Shown here: piece by piece, positions 41,803 to 49,483 of the stretch
Numbering within the stretch: position 1 is the stretch's first letter
How the letters are laid out: each line of letters opens with the position of its first letter
NCBI RefSeq assembly: GCF_001517975.1
Contig: NZ_KQ950184.1
Span: forward strand, 25,120 to 74,602
Direction of reading: 5' to 3'
DNA from: Thermobifida cellulosilytica TB100
GTDB lineage: Bacteria; Actinomycetota; Actinomycetes; Streptosporangiales; Streptosporangiaceae
DNA length: 49,483 nt
The notes under the pieces: generated by a model
The model's database searches: none
What the model was told of the DNA's origin: nothing
What the model saw: the letters and a program-made list of their open reading frames with translations, nothing else
Translations under genes and position numbers: made by a program

Positions 41803-44523
41803 ATGCTCGAAAACGAGCCCAGCAACGGTGCCGGCGGCACCGAGGGGACAACTGAAACAGAGACGATCACACGGTCGAACGGTTCGACCGCGGTAGGCAT
41901 GTCCGGAACCGTGCGCCTGGCCCAGCCGGTGCGCCGGGGCCGCGCCGCGAGCAGGCCCGCCGGACCTCCGCCCGACCCCGATCCGATCCCGGTGACGGCG
42001 CCCACGACCGTGGCCGCCACCTCCGTGGAACTGGTGACCGCCGATCCGGTCCCGCAGGAGCCGGAGGCGGCGGCCGAGGACGCGGCGGAGGAGGAGACCA
42101 AGCGGCGCACCCGCAGGACCACCCGTACCCGGACCCGCATCCGGACCCGCAGGTCCGCGGCGGCCGGGGACACCGCCTCCGCCGACGAGGAGGGGACCGG
42201 GGCTGCCGAGGAGAGCGGGGCCGACGCCGCGGCGGAGCAGGCCGCGCCGCCCGCGGAGCCCGCGGCCCTGACCACCGTCACCTTCCAGCCGCCCGTGGTG
42301 CTCTTCCAGCCCCCGGTCGTGGAGTCCGTCCACCCGGACGACACCGACGCCGAACTGGAGGACGTCGAGGAGGGCGACGTCGACCTCCCCGAAGAGGTCG
42401 GGGAGGAGCGGTCCACCACCCGGCGCCGTCGGCGCCGGGGCGGCCGCCGGGCGCGGGCCCGCAGCGGCGAGGAGAGCGAGGCCGCCGCCGAGACCGACAC
42501 GACCGAGGACGCGGAGGGCGCCGCCGAGCCCGCCGCGGAGAAGTCCGAGACCGGCGGTGAGCAGGCCGAAACCGCCGCGGAGGAGACCGGGGAGGCCGCG
42601 GCCGCCACGACCACCGGCACCAGCCGCCGCCGTCGGCGGCGCCGCCGCCGTTCGGGGGCCGAGGTGGTGACCGAGCCCGAGCCCGACGACCCGCCCAACA
42701 CGGTGGTGCGGGTGCGCCCCGCCCGTACCGAGCGCACCGAGCGGCCCATCGAGGACGAGGTGCAGGCGGTCCGCGGCTCCACCCGGCTGGAGGCCAAGCG
42801 GCAGCGCCGCCGCGAGGGGCGCGAGCAGGGGCGTCGGCGTCCCCCGGTCATCACCGAGTCGGAGTTCCTGGCCCGCCGCGAGTCCGTCAAGCGCGACCTG
42901 GTGGTCCGCCGCATCGGCGAGCGCACCCAGATCGCCGTGCTCGAGGACAACGTGCTCGTCGAGCACTACGTCGACCGCGCCGACCACAAGTCCTACGTCG
43001 GCAACGTCTACCTGGGCCGCGTGCAGAACGTCCTGCCCTCGATGGAGGCCGCCTTCGTCGACATCGGCAAGGGCCGCAACGCCGTGCTGTACGCGGGCGA
43101 GGTCAACTGGGACGCCACCGGGCTGGAGGGGCAGCCCCGCCGGATCGAGTCGGTGCTCAAGTCCGGGCAGTCCGTCCTGGTCCAGGTCACCAAGGACCCG
43201 CTCGGCCACAAGGGCGCCCGCCTGACCAGCCAGATCAGCCTTCCCGGCCGCTACCTGGTCTACGTGCCCGACGGCTCCATGACCGGGATCAGCCGCAAGC
43301 TCCCCGACAAGGAGCGGGCCCGCCTCAAGCAGATCCTCAAGAAGGTCATGCCCACCGGGGCCGGCGTGATCGTGCGCACCGCGGCGGAGGGGGCCAGCGA
43401 GGAGGAGCTGGAGCGCGACATCTCGCGCCTGGCCAAGCAGTGGGAGTCCATCAAGCGCAAGGCGAAGTCGGCCACCGCTCCCGCGCTGCTCAACAGCGAG
43501 CCCGACCTCACCATCCGCGTGGTCCGCGACATCTTCAACGAGGACTTCTCCAGCCTCGTCGTCTCCGGCGACGACGCCTGGGAGACCATCCGCGAGTACG
43601 TCGACCACGTCGCTCCGCACCTGGCCGACCGGCTCTCGCACTGGACCGAGGACCGCGACATCTTCGAGGCGTACCGGATCGACGAGCAGATCGCCAAGGC
43701 GCTGGAGCGCAAGGTGTGGCTGCCCAGCGGCGGCTCCCTGATCATCGACCGCACCGAGGCGATGACCGTCATCGACGTCAACACCGGCAAGTTCACCGGT
43801 CAGGGCGGCAACCTCGAGGAGACGGTCACCAAGAACAACCTGGAGGCGGCCGAGGAGATCGTGCGGCAACTGCGGCTGCGCGACATCGGCGGCATCATCG
43901 TCATCGACTTCATCGACATGGTGCTGGAGAGCAACCGGGACCTGGTGCTGCGGCGCATGCTGGAGTGCCTGTCCCGGGACCGCACCAAGCACCAGGTCGC
44001 CGAGGTCACCTCGCTGGGGCTGGTGCAGATGACCCGCAAGCGGGTCGGCCAGGGCCTGCTGGAGGCGTTCTCGCACACCTGCGAGCACTGCAACGGCCGC
44101 GGCCTGATCCTGCACAACGACCTCGTTGAGAGCAGGTCCGGGCGCAAGAAGAAGAACAAGAACGGCAACGGCGCGGACAAGGCCGCCGCGGAGAAGTCGC
44201 AGCCGGCGCCGGAGGTCGAGGCCGCTCCGCAGGCCGAACCCGCCGAGGCCCCGGCCGCGGAGCCCGCCGCGGAGGAGACCACGGCGAGCCGGACCTCGCG
44301 CAAGGCCAAGCGCGCCGCGGGGCCGCCGTCGGAACCGCAGGAGGAGTCGGCCCCCGCCGAGCCGAGCACCGAGGAGCCCGCCGCCGCGGCGGACTCCGCC
44401 CCGCAGGGCGAGGCGGACGGGGACCAGGTCGCCGAGACCGTGACCGAGCGGCCCAGGCGCCGCCGGACCCGGCGCAAGGCGAGCGTGGCCGTCCCCGAGA
44501 CGGCGGTGGCCGAGGCCGGATGA
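41803..44523 (+). CDS. rne: ribonuclease E/G
   Basis: Endoribonuclease for mRNA decay and rRNA/tRNA processing; 906 aa with the core in the centre as in Streptomyces RNase ES. Residues about 1-345 are low-complexity, with acidic Ala/Glu stretches and Arg runs ([24 protein letters not shown]) and a direct repeat FQPPVV. The S1 domain lies around 375-470 and the DNase I-like catalytic domain has Asp658 (VIDVNTGKFTG) and Asp702 (VIDFIDM). The zinc-link motif is CEHC at 760-763. The C-terminal 140 residues are again acidic/basic low complexity. ATG was selected from frame and context. Confidence 0.96.
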   Translation: MLENEPSNGAGGTEGTTETETITRSNGSTAVGMSGTVRLAQPVRRGRAASRPAGPPPDPDPIPVTAPTTVAATSVELVTADPVPQEPEAAAEDAAEEETKRRTRRTTRTRTRIRTRRSAAAGDTASADEEGTGAAEESGADAAAEQAAPPAEPAALTTVTFQPPVVLFQPPVVESVHPDDTDAELEDVEEGDVDLPEEVGEERSTTRRRRRRGGRRARARSGEESEAAAETDTTEDAEGAAEPAAEKSETGGEQAETAAEETGEAAAATTTGTSRRRRRRRRRSGAEVVTEPEPDDPPNTVVRVRPARTERTERPIEDEVQAVRGSTRLEAKRQRRREGREQGRRRPPVITESEFLARRESVKRDLVVRRIGERTQIAVLEDNVLVEHYVDRADHKSYVGNVYLGRVQNVLPSMEAAFVDIGKGRNAVLYAGEVNWDATGLEGQPRRIESVLKSGQSVLVQVTKDPLGHKGARLTSQISLPGRYLVYVPDGSMTGISRKLPDKERARLKQILKKVMPTGAGVIVRTAAEGASEEELERDISRLAKQWESIKRKAKSATAPALLNSEPDLTIRVVRDIFNEDFSSLVVSGDDAWETIREYVDHVAPHLADRLSHWTEDRDIFEAYRIDEQIAKALERKVWLPSGGSLIIDRTEAMTVIDVNTGKFTGQGGNLEETVTKNNLEAAEEIVRQLRLRDIGGIIVIDFIDMVLESNRDLVLRRMLECLSRDRTKHQVAEVTSLGLVQMTRKRVGQGLLEAFSHTCEHCNGRGLILHNDLVESRSGRKKKNKNGNGADKAAAEKSQPAPEVEAAPQAEPAEAPAAEPAAEETTASRTSRKAKRAAGPPSEPQEESAPAEPSTEEPAAAADSAPQGEADGDQVAETVTERPRRRRTRRKASVAVPETAVAEAG

Positions 44524-44593
44524 CCCGGTCCGCCGGGCGGGTCCGCCCGCCCGGCGGCGACCGCGCCGTGCGCAACCCGCTGTGGGCTGGTGG

Positions 44594-44599
44594 TAGGCT
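44594..44599 (+). promoter_or_regulatory. -10 hexamer TAGGCT of the rplU-rpmA operon
   Basis: TAGGCT about 150 nt before rplU, after the end of rne. It implies a leader of about 145 nt. Confidence 0.5.
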
Positions 44600-44614
44600 G
44601 ATCTCTGGTGCGTC

Positions 44615-44639
44615 GGCGCGCCCCACATGTTCGCGCGCC
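44615..44639 (+). promoter_or_regulatory. hairpin in the rplU leader
   Basis: Perfect 7-bp stem GGCGCGC/GCGCGCC with an 11-nt loop near the expected 5' end of the rplU mRNA. Many ribosomal-protein operons are controlled at such leader structures; this one matches no L21-leader consensus that I can confirm by eye. Confidence 0.4.
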
Positions 44640-44751
44640 CGAGACCTCCTTTCGAATCCCACGCCACCGCCTCCGGGCAGTGAGCGGGTTGACGACTGCG
44701 GTCGATTTTGAGCGCATTCTTTTCTGAAGCGAGCAGGAAGTGAGTTTCCCG

Positions 44752-45063
44752 GTGTACGCGATCGTGCGAGCGGGCGGCCGACAGGAGAAGGTCTCCGTCG
44801 ATGACGTCTTGACCATCGACAGGGTGGCCGAAGAGGCCGGTGCCACGCTCAACCTGCAGCCGCTGCTTGTCGTCGACAACGGCAAGGTCATCAGCGACGC
44901 TGCCGAGCTGGGCGGCTACCAGGTCACCGCCGAGGTCCTCGGCGAGACCACGGGCCCCAAGATCAACATCCTGAAGTACAAGAACAAGACCGGTTACAAG
45001 AGGCGCCTGGGCCACCGTCAGAAGTACACCCAGGTCCGCGTCACCGGCATCGCCGCGAAGTAG
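44752..45063 (+). CDS. rplU: 50S ribosomal protein L21
   Basis: Structural protein of the large ribosomal subunit, 103 aa, the same length as in E. coli. The N-terminus YAIVRAGGRQEKV and the C-terminal KINILKYKNKTGYKRRLGHRQKYTQVRVTGI are diagnostic. Two GTG starts exist: 44752 gives the standard N-terminus, while 44740 adds four residues (MSFP) and is closer to AGGAA; the first is preferred by homology. rpmA begins 15 bp downstream. Confidence 0.96.
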   Translation: MYAIVRAGGRQEKVSVDDVLTIDRVAEEAGATLNLQPLLVVDNGKVISDAAELGGYQVTAEVLGETTGPKINILKYKNKTGYKRRLGHRQKYTQVRVTGIAAK

Positions 45064-45078
45064 CGGGAGGAGCGCGAG

Positions 45079-45345
45079 ATGGCACACAAGAAGGGCGCGT
45101 CGTCCAGCCGTAACGGACGCGACTCCAACGCCAAGCGGCTCGGTGTCAAGCGCTTCGGTGGACAGGTCGTCAACGCCGGCGAGATCCTCGTCCGTCAGCG
45201 CGGCACCCGCTTCCACCCCGGTGACAACGTCGGCCGGGGCGGCGACGACACCCTGTTCGCGCTGGTCGCGGGCACGGTCAAATTCGGAAACGTGCGCGGT
45301 CGCAAGGCCGTGAGCATCATCCCGACCCCGGCCGCCAGCGAGTAG
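45079..45345 (+). CDS. rpmA: 50S ribosomal protein L27
   Basis: Large-subunit protein at the peptidyl-transferase centre, 88 aa. The N-terminus [25 protein letters not shown] is the conserved start that reaches the tRNA ends; there is no Firmicute-type cleavable extension. GGGAGGAGC lies before the ATG. It is the second gene of the rplU-rpmA operon and is followed by a very strong hairpin. Confidence 0.97.
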   Translation: MAHKKGASSSRNGRDSNAKRLGVKRFGGQVVNAGEILVRQRGTRFHPGDNVGRGGDDTLFALVAGTVKFGNVRGRKAVSIIPTPAASE

Positions 45346-45368
45346 GCCCGGGAACGGCGCAACAGCAG

Positions 45369-45403
45369 CGGGAGGCGGGCCAGTGCCACTGGCCCGCCTC
45401 CCG
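45369..45403 (+). terminator. strong hairpin between rpmA and obg
   Basis: Perfect 16-bp stem (45369-45384 with 45388-45403) and a 3-nt loop. It lies 23 nt after rpmA and 38 nt before obg, with no U run and no visible promoter between it and obg. Confidence 0.85.
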
Positions 45404-45441
45404 TGCGTTCCACCACCCAGCGGCACCGAGGAGCCAGCGAC

Positions 45442-46806
45442 ATGTCCGATTTCGTCGACGAAGCGGTCTTGCACATCAAGGCCGGAGACGGCGGGCACGG
45501 CTGTGCCTCCGTCCACCGCGAGAAGTTCAAGCCGCTGGGCGGCCCCGACGGAGGCAACGGCGGCCGGGGCGGCGACGTCATCCTGGAGGTGGACCGCAAC
45601 ACCGCCACCCTGCTGGACTACCAGCGCCGACCGCACCGCAGGGCGGGCAACGGCACCCCCGGCCAGGGCGGGCACCGGTCCGGGGCCAACGGGGCCGACC
45701 TGGTCCTGCCGGTCCCCGACGGAACCGTGGTGACCACCCTGGACGGCGAGGTCATCGCCGACCTGGTCGGGGCCGGCACCCGGCTGGTCATCGCCCGCGG
45801 CGGCCAGGGCGGGCTCGGCAACGCCGCCCTCGCCTCCCCCCGCCGCAAGGCCCCCGGATTCGCGCTCAAGGGCGAACCCGGCGAGCAGATCGACGTCCGT
45901 CTGGAGCTCAAGACCATCGCCGACGTCGGCCTGGTCGGCTTCCCCAGTGCGGGCAAGTCCTCGCTGATCGCGGCGCTGTCGGCGGCCCGGCCCAAGATCG
46001 CCGACTACCCGTTCACCACGCTCGTGCCCAACCTCGGCGTGGTCGAGGCCGGACAGACCCAGTACGTGATCGCCGACGTGCCCGGCCTCATCCCCGGCGC
46101 CAGCGAGGGCAAAGGGCTGGGCCTGGAGTTCCTGCGCCACGTGGAGCGCTGCTCCACCCTGCTGCACGTCCTGGACTGCGCCACCTACGAGCCGGGCCGC
46201 GACCCCGTCACCGACCTGGAGGTCCTCGAGCAGGAACTGGCCGTCTACGGCGAGCGCACCGGCGTCGACCTGTCCGACCGCCCGCGCATCGTGGCGCTGA
46301 ACAAGGTCGACGTGCCCGAGGCCCGCGAACTCGCCGAACTCGTCGAACCCATGCTCACCGAGCGGGGCTACCGGGTGCTGCACATCTCCGCGGCCACCCG
46401 CGAGGGCCTGCGGGAGCTGTCCTACGCGCTCGGCGAGCAGGTGGCCGCGGCCCGCGCCGCCCGGCCCGTCGAGGAGCCCACCCGCCTGGTGCTGCGCCCG
46501 CGCGAGATCGGCGAGACCCCCTTCCAGGTGGTCCGGATCGGCGACAACGTCTTCCGGGTGCTGGGCGACAAGCCCGCACGCTGGGTCCGCCAGACCGACT
46601 TCAGCAACGACGAGGCCGTCGGCTACCTCGCCGACCGGCTCAACCGCCTGGGCATCGAGGAGGCCCTGGCCCAGGCGGGAGCCACCGACGGCGCCGAGGT
46701 CCACATCGGCGACGAGGACGACGCGGTGGTCTTCGACTGGGACCCCACCATCAGTGCCGAACGGACCGTCCTGGGACCGCGCGGCACCGACTCCCGACTG
46801 GGCTGA
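45442..46806 (+). CDS. obg: GTPase Obg/CgtA
   Basis: Essential GTPase that aids 50S assembly and links growth to nutrient state; 454 aa. The Gly-rich Obg fold spans residues 1-158 ([31 protein letters not shown]). The GTPase domain has G1 [10 protein letters not shown]3 DVPG ([10 protein letters not shown]), G4 NKVD and G5 SAA. The C-terminal OCT domain (about 350-430) starts around [14 protein letters not shown] and is present as in other Gram-positives. ATG follows GAGGAG by about 7 nt. proB starts 31 bp downstream. Confidence 0.97.
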   Translation: MSDFVDEAVLHIKAGDGGHGCASVHREKFKPLGGPDGGNGGRGGDVILEVDRNTATLLDYQRRPHRRAGNGTPGQGGHRSGANGADLVLPVPDGTVVTTLDGEVIADLVGAGTRLVIARGGQGGLGNAALASPRRKAPGFALKGEPGEQIDVRLELKTIADVGLVGFPSAGKSSLIAALSAARPKIADYPFTTLVPNLGVVEAGQTQYVIADVPGLIPGASEGKGLGLEFLRHVERCSTLLHVLDCATYEPGRDPVTDLEVLEQELAVYGERTGVDLSDRPRIVALNKVDVPEARELAELVEPMLTERGYRVLHISAATREGLRELSYALGEQVAAARAARPVEEPTRLVLRPREIGETPFQVVRIGDNVFRVLGDKPARWVRQTDFSNDEAVGYLADRLNRLGIEEALAQAGATDGAEVHIGDEDDAVVFDWDPTISAERTVLGPRGTDSRLG

Positions 46807-46837
46807 ACCCCTACCGCGAACCGAAAGGACAGATGAC

Positions 46838-47974
46838 GTGGGCAGCCAAGGCGTCGGCCAGACGCGTTCGGCGATCTCCCAGGCCCGGCGAGTGGTGGTC
46901 AAGGTGGGATCGTCCTCCCTCACCACCCCGGAGGGAGGCATCGACCACGACCGCATCCGCGACCTCGCCGACGTGCTGGCGGCACGCCGCGCCGCCGGAA
47001 CCGAAGTGGTGCTCGTCTCCTCCGGAGCCGTCGCCGCCGGAATGGCCCCGCTGGGCCTCACCCGCCGCCCCCGCGACCTGGCCACCCAGCAGGCCGCGGC
47101 CAGCATCGGCCAGGGGCTGCTGCTGGCCCGCTACACCGCCGAGTTCGCCCGGCACTCGCTGACCGCCGCGCAGATCCTGCTGACCGCCGACGACCTGATG
47201 CGCCGCGCCCAGTACCGCAACGCCCAGCGCGCCATGAGCCGCCTGCTGGAGATCGGCGCGGTGCCGATCGTCAACGAGAACGACACGGTCGCCACCCACG
47301 AGATCCGCTTCGGCGACAACGACCGGCTCGCCGCCCTCGTCGCCCACCTGCTCCGCGCGGACGTGCTGGTGCTGCTGACCGACGTCGACGCCCTCTACGA
47401 CGGCGACCCGTCCCTGCCCACCAGCAGCCGCATCAGCCGGGTCGACTCCCCCGAGGACCTGGCGGGGGTGGACCTCGGCAGCACCAACCGGCGCGGGGTG
47501 GGCACCGGCGGCATGGTCACCAAGGTCGAGTCCGCGCGCATCGCCACCGAGGCGGGGGTGGCCACCGTGCTGACCTCGGCGGCCAACGCGCGCGCCGCGC
47601 TGGACGGCGAGGAGGTCGGCACCTTCTTCGTCCCCGCCGAGCGCCGCCGCCCCTCCAGCCGCCAGCTCTGGCTGGCCCACGCCACCGCCGGACGCGGCAG
47701 CGTCGTCCTGGACCCGGGGGCGGTGCGGGCGGTGACCGTGCGGAAGGCGTCCCTGCTGCCCGCCGGAGTGGTCAAGGTGGAGGGCGACTTCAGCGCGGGC
47801 GACCCGGTGGACCTGCGCGCCGAGGACGGCACCATCGTCGCCCGCGGCCTGGTCAACTACGACGCCTCCGAGATCCCCGAGCTCATGGGCCGGTCCACCC
47901 GGTGGCTGGCCCGGGAGCTGGGCTCCGAGTACAGCAGGGAGATCGTGCACCGCGACGACCTGGTGGTGCTCTAG
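46838..47974 (+). CDS. proB: glutamate 5-kinase with PUA domain
   Basis: First enzyme of proline synthesis, phosphorylating glutamate; 378 aa. The kinase domain starts VVVKVGSSSLTTPEGG and contains SSGAVAAGM, VPIVNENDTV and RFGDNDRLAALVA, the amino-acid-kinase signatures. GVGTGGMVTKV binds substrate. The C-terminal PUA domain (about residues 285-375) starts near GSVVLDPGAVRAV. The GTG is set by AAAGGA upstream and by the gap from obg. The next gene is a glycosyltransferase, so proA is not adjacent in the window. Confidence 0.96.
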   Translation: MGSQGVGQTRSAISQARRVVVKVGSSSLTTPEGGIDHDRIRDLADVLAARRAAGTEVVLVSSGAVAAGMAPLGLTRRPRDLATQQAAASIGQGLLLARYTAEFARHSLTAAQILLTADDLMRRAQYRNAQRAMSRLLEIGAVPIVNENDTVATHEIRFGDNDRLAALVAHLLRADVLVLLTDVDALYDGDPSLPTSSRISRVDSPEDLAGVDLGSTNRRGVGTGGMVTKVESARIATEAGVATVLTSAANARAALDGEEVGTFFVPAERRRPSSRQLWLAHATAGRGSVVLDPGAVRAVTVRKASLLPAGVVKVEGDFSAGDPVDLRAEDGTIVARGLVNYDASEIPELMGRSTRWLARELGSEYSREIVHRDDLVVL

Positions 47975-47989
47975 CGTCCCGCCGCAGCC

Positions 47990-48003
47990 GCCCGCAAGCG
48001 GGC
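47990..48003 (+). terminator. weak hairpin after proB
   Basis: GCCCGC-AA-GCGGGC, a 6-bp stem with a 2-nt loop, 16 nt beyond the stop. No U run. Confidence 0.35.
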
Positions 48004-48074
48004 AGCCCGCTGTCCGAAGTGCACCTTTGGTGAATTCTTTCGGTTGTCCTGGCGGGGCTTTCCGCCTCCTTCCA

Positions 48075-48080
48075 TAGGCT
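48075..48080 (+). promoter_or_regulatory. -10 hexamer TAGGCT of the glycosyltransferase gene
   Basis: TAGGCT 69 nt before the ATG, within an AT-richer spot after proB. No firm -35 seen. Confidence 0.4.
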
Positions 48081-48149
48081 GCCTGTACCCGCGCCTCGAC
48101 AGACGGGCCGCGGGGAACGGCAGGCTGCGCAGGACGGACGGGGGTGCCC

Positions 48150-49483
48150 ATGGTCGATGTCAGCGTGGTGGTCATCGTCTACAACGACCAGGACCGGCTG
48201 CCCACCGCGGTGCGGTCCGTGCTGGAGCAGACGCTGCACGGCGTCGAGGCCGTGATCGTCGACGACCACAGCACCGACCGCAGCTACACGGTGGCTCGGC
48301 AACTGGCGGAGCGCCACCCCGGCCGGGTCCGGGCCTTCCGGCTGCCGCGCAACAGCGGCGGCTGCGGCCGGCCCCGCAACCACGGCGTCGCCCGCGCCGC
48401 GGGCCGCTACGTCATGTTCCTCGACAGCGACGACGAGCTGGACCGCGACGCCTGCCGCAACATGGTGCGGGCCGCCGAGACCAGCGGCGCCGACCTCGTC
48501 TCCGGGCTGTGCGTCCGCGTCCGCACCACCGGCCGCGGACGCCGCGAGAAACCCTGGTACCCCTGGATCTACCGGAACACCCGGGTGCTGGACGGCATCA
48601 CCGAGTACCCCGAACCGCTCGTCTGGGACACCCTCGCCACCAACAAGTGCTACCGCCGCTCCTTCCTCACCGAGCACCGGCTGCGCTTCCCCGGCGGCGT
48701 CGCCTACGAGGACCTGCTCTTCTCCGCGCGCGCCTACCTCGCGGCCCGACGCATCGCCCTCATCCCCAACACGGTCTACCGCTGGCACGTCCGCCAGGAC
48801 CCGGCGGCCCGGTCCATCACGCAGCGCCGCGACGAGATCGGCAACCTCGCCGACCGCATGGCCATGCACCGCAGGATCGACGCGCTGCTGGCCGAGCGCG
48901 GGCTCGACGGGATCCGGCTCGCCAAGGACGTCAAGTTCCTCAAGCACGACCTGCAACTGCACCTGCGCGACCTGCCGCTGCGCGACGAGGAGTACCGGCG
49001 CGCCCTCCTCGCCCTGGCCGGCGGCTACATCGCCGACTTCCCCGCCGAGGCCTACCGGCAACTGGCGCCGTTGCAGGCGGTCTGCGCCTACCTGTTCGCC
49101 CGGGGCGACCTGGACGCGCTGCTGCCCGCCGTGGACGCGCTGCGCAACCCGTCCAAGACGGCACTGCCCATGGTCGAGCGGGAGGGCCGCGTCTACTGCA
49201 CCGCCGACTACCTGGACGACCCGCTCGGCCGGGAACTGCTCGACGTCACCGACCTCGGCCACCACCTCCGGTCGCTGGGCAGGCTCGCCCCCCGCAACGC
49301 GGTGACCGGCCACGAGGTCCGCGGCGGCCGGGTGCGGCTGGCCGGGCGCGTGGCCAACCCGCTGGGACGCGTCCCGGCCACCGCCCCGGTACGCGGCCGC
49401 CTGGAGCTCACCGACCGCCGCTTCGGGCTGCGGACCCTGCGCTTCCCGCTGCGGCGGCTCGTCCACCGCGGCGACCACCTCGC
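48150..49483 (+). CDS. family 2 glycosyltransferase, cut by window edge
   Basis: The first 444 codons of a longer protein. The N-terminal GT-A domain has VSVVVIVYNDQDRLPTAV, the nucleotide-binding VIVDDHSTDRS, NSGGCGRPRNHGVARAAG and the metal-binding FLDSDDELD (Asp-x-Asp), then EDLLFSARAYL. These match GT2 enzymes that make glycerol-phosphate or teichoic-acid-like glycans, which in actinobacteria are often fused to a CDP-glycerol glycerophosphotransferase domain; whether that follows cannot be seen. After residue about 300 the sequence becomes Arg/Leu-rich beta structure. ATG is used; GTG at 48144 is in frame. Confidence 0.88.
   Translation, partial: MVDVSVVVIVYNDQDRLPTAVRSVLEQTLHGVEAVIVDDHSTDRSYTVARQLAERHPGRVRAFRLPRNSGGCGRPRNHGVARAAGRYVMFLDSDDELDRDACRNMVRAAETSGADLVSGLCVRVRTTGRGRREKPWYPWIYRNTRVLDGITEYPEPLVWDTLATNKCYRRSFLTEHRLRFPGGVAYEDLLFSARAYLAARRIALIPNTVYRWHVRQDPAARSITQRRDEIGNLADRMAMHRRIDALLAERGLDGIRLAKDVKFLKHDLQLHLRDLPLRDEEYRRALLALAGGYIADFPAEAYRQLAPLQAVCAYLFARGDLDALLPAVDALRNPSKTALPMVEREGRVYCTADYLDDPLGRELLDVTDLGHHLRSLGRLAPRNAVTGHEVRGGRVRLAGRVANPLGRVPATAPVRGRLELTDRRFGLRTLRFPLRRLVHRGDHL

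Noticed and set aside
41617-47106. Open frame of 1829 codons on the minus strand, opposite rne, rplU, rpmA and obg
   Set aside because: It is the antisense shadow of GC-biased genes. The translated sequence is low-complexity Arg/Gly/Leu without domains, whereas the plus-strand frames are clear known proteins.
1-49483. Mobile elements, prophage genes or CRISPR arrays
   Set aside because: No transposase, integrase, terminal repeats, phage structural genes or regularly spaced repeats were found; gene order is that of a conserved core region.

Overview
The window is chromosomal core DNA of a very high-GC actinobacterium. The evidence is strong G/C preference at third codon positions, frequent GTG starts, a mycobacterial-type RpiB, a relative of the mycothiol-linked Rv2466c, two ClpP paralogues behind a ClgR-like operator, and a gene order that follows the Streptomyces pepN - rpiB - tig - clpP1 - clpP2 - clpX - folC - ndk - mreB - mrdA - rodA - rne - rplU - rpmA - obg - proB block. 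A Nocardiopsaceae-like host (Nocardiopsis/Thermobifida relatives) is my inference from this layout. I see no prophage, insertion sequence, CRISPR array or resistance island.

Layout. 1-10.9 kb: mostly single-gene units, namely an MFS transporter (cut by the window edge), a hotdog thioesterase, a prolyl oligopeptidase, an HNH endonuclease preceded by a coupled 40-codon ORF, an FmdB zinc ribbon, ilvD, a NERD membrane protein, an amidase, and a second MFS protein sharing a CTAG stop with the amidase. 10.9-25 kb: malQ, pepN, an Rv2466c-like DsbA protein, two tiny genes, rpiB, an Eis-like acetyltransferase, a membrane SpoIIE-type phosphatase, mgtE, an MT0933-like antitoxin, an ABC exporter half and a nucleotidyltransferase. 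25.4-25.6 kb: divergent tRNA-Gly(UCC) and tRNA-Pro(UGG). 25.9-34 kb: protein quality control (tig, clpP1P2, clpX), a PepSY lipoprotein, folC, a DUF4233 protein and ndk. 34-38.4 kb: mreB, mrdA and rodA for cell-wall elongation. 38.5-48 kb: a radical SAM protein and its DUF2344 partner, an RNase E/G with long basic and acidic arms, rplU, rpmA, obg and proB. The window ends inside a GT2 glycosyltransferase gene.

Two regulatory styles are visible. Many genes in the first 20 kb have a TAnnnT or CAnnnT hexamer 5-9 nt (most often exactly 6 nt) before the start codon, so their mRNAs are probably leaderless. The housekeeping genes further right mostly have Shine-Dalgarno sequences and longer leaders. 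Long GC-rich hairpins, mostly without U tracts, sit at most gene ends and are often shared by convergent genes.

The main points for a second look are: the absence of mreC and mreD between mreB and mrdA, two small ORFs joined by ATGA overlaps to their downstream genes, a single-Cys CPWA active site in the Rv2466c homologue, a likely CTG start for the DUF2344 gene, and a 16-bp hairpin between rpmA and obg with no visible promoter after it. I did not find a clearly new multi-gene system.
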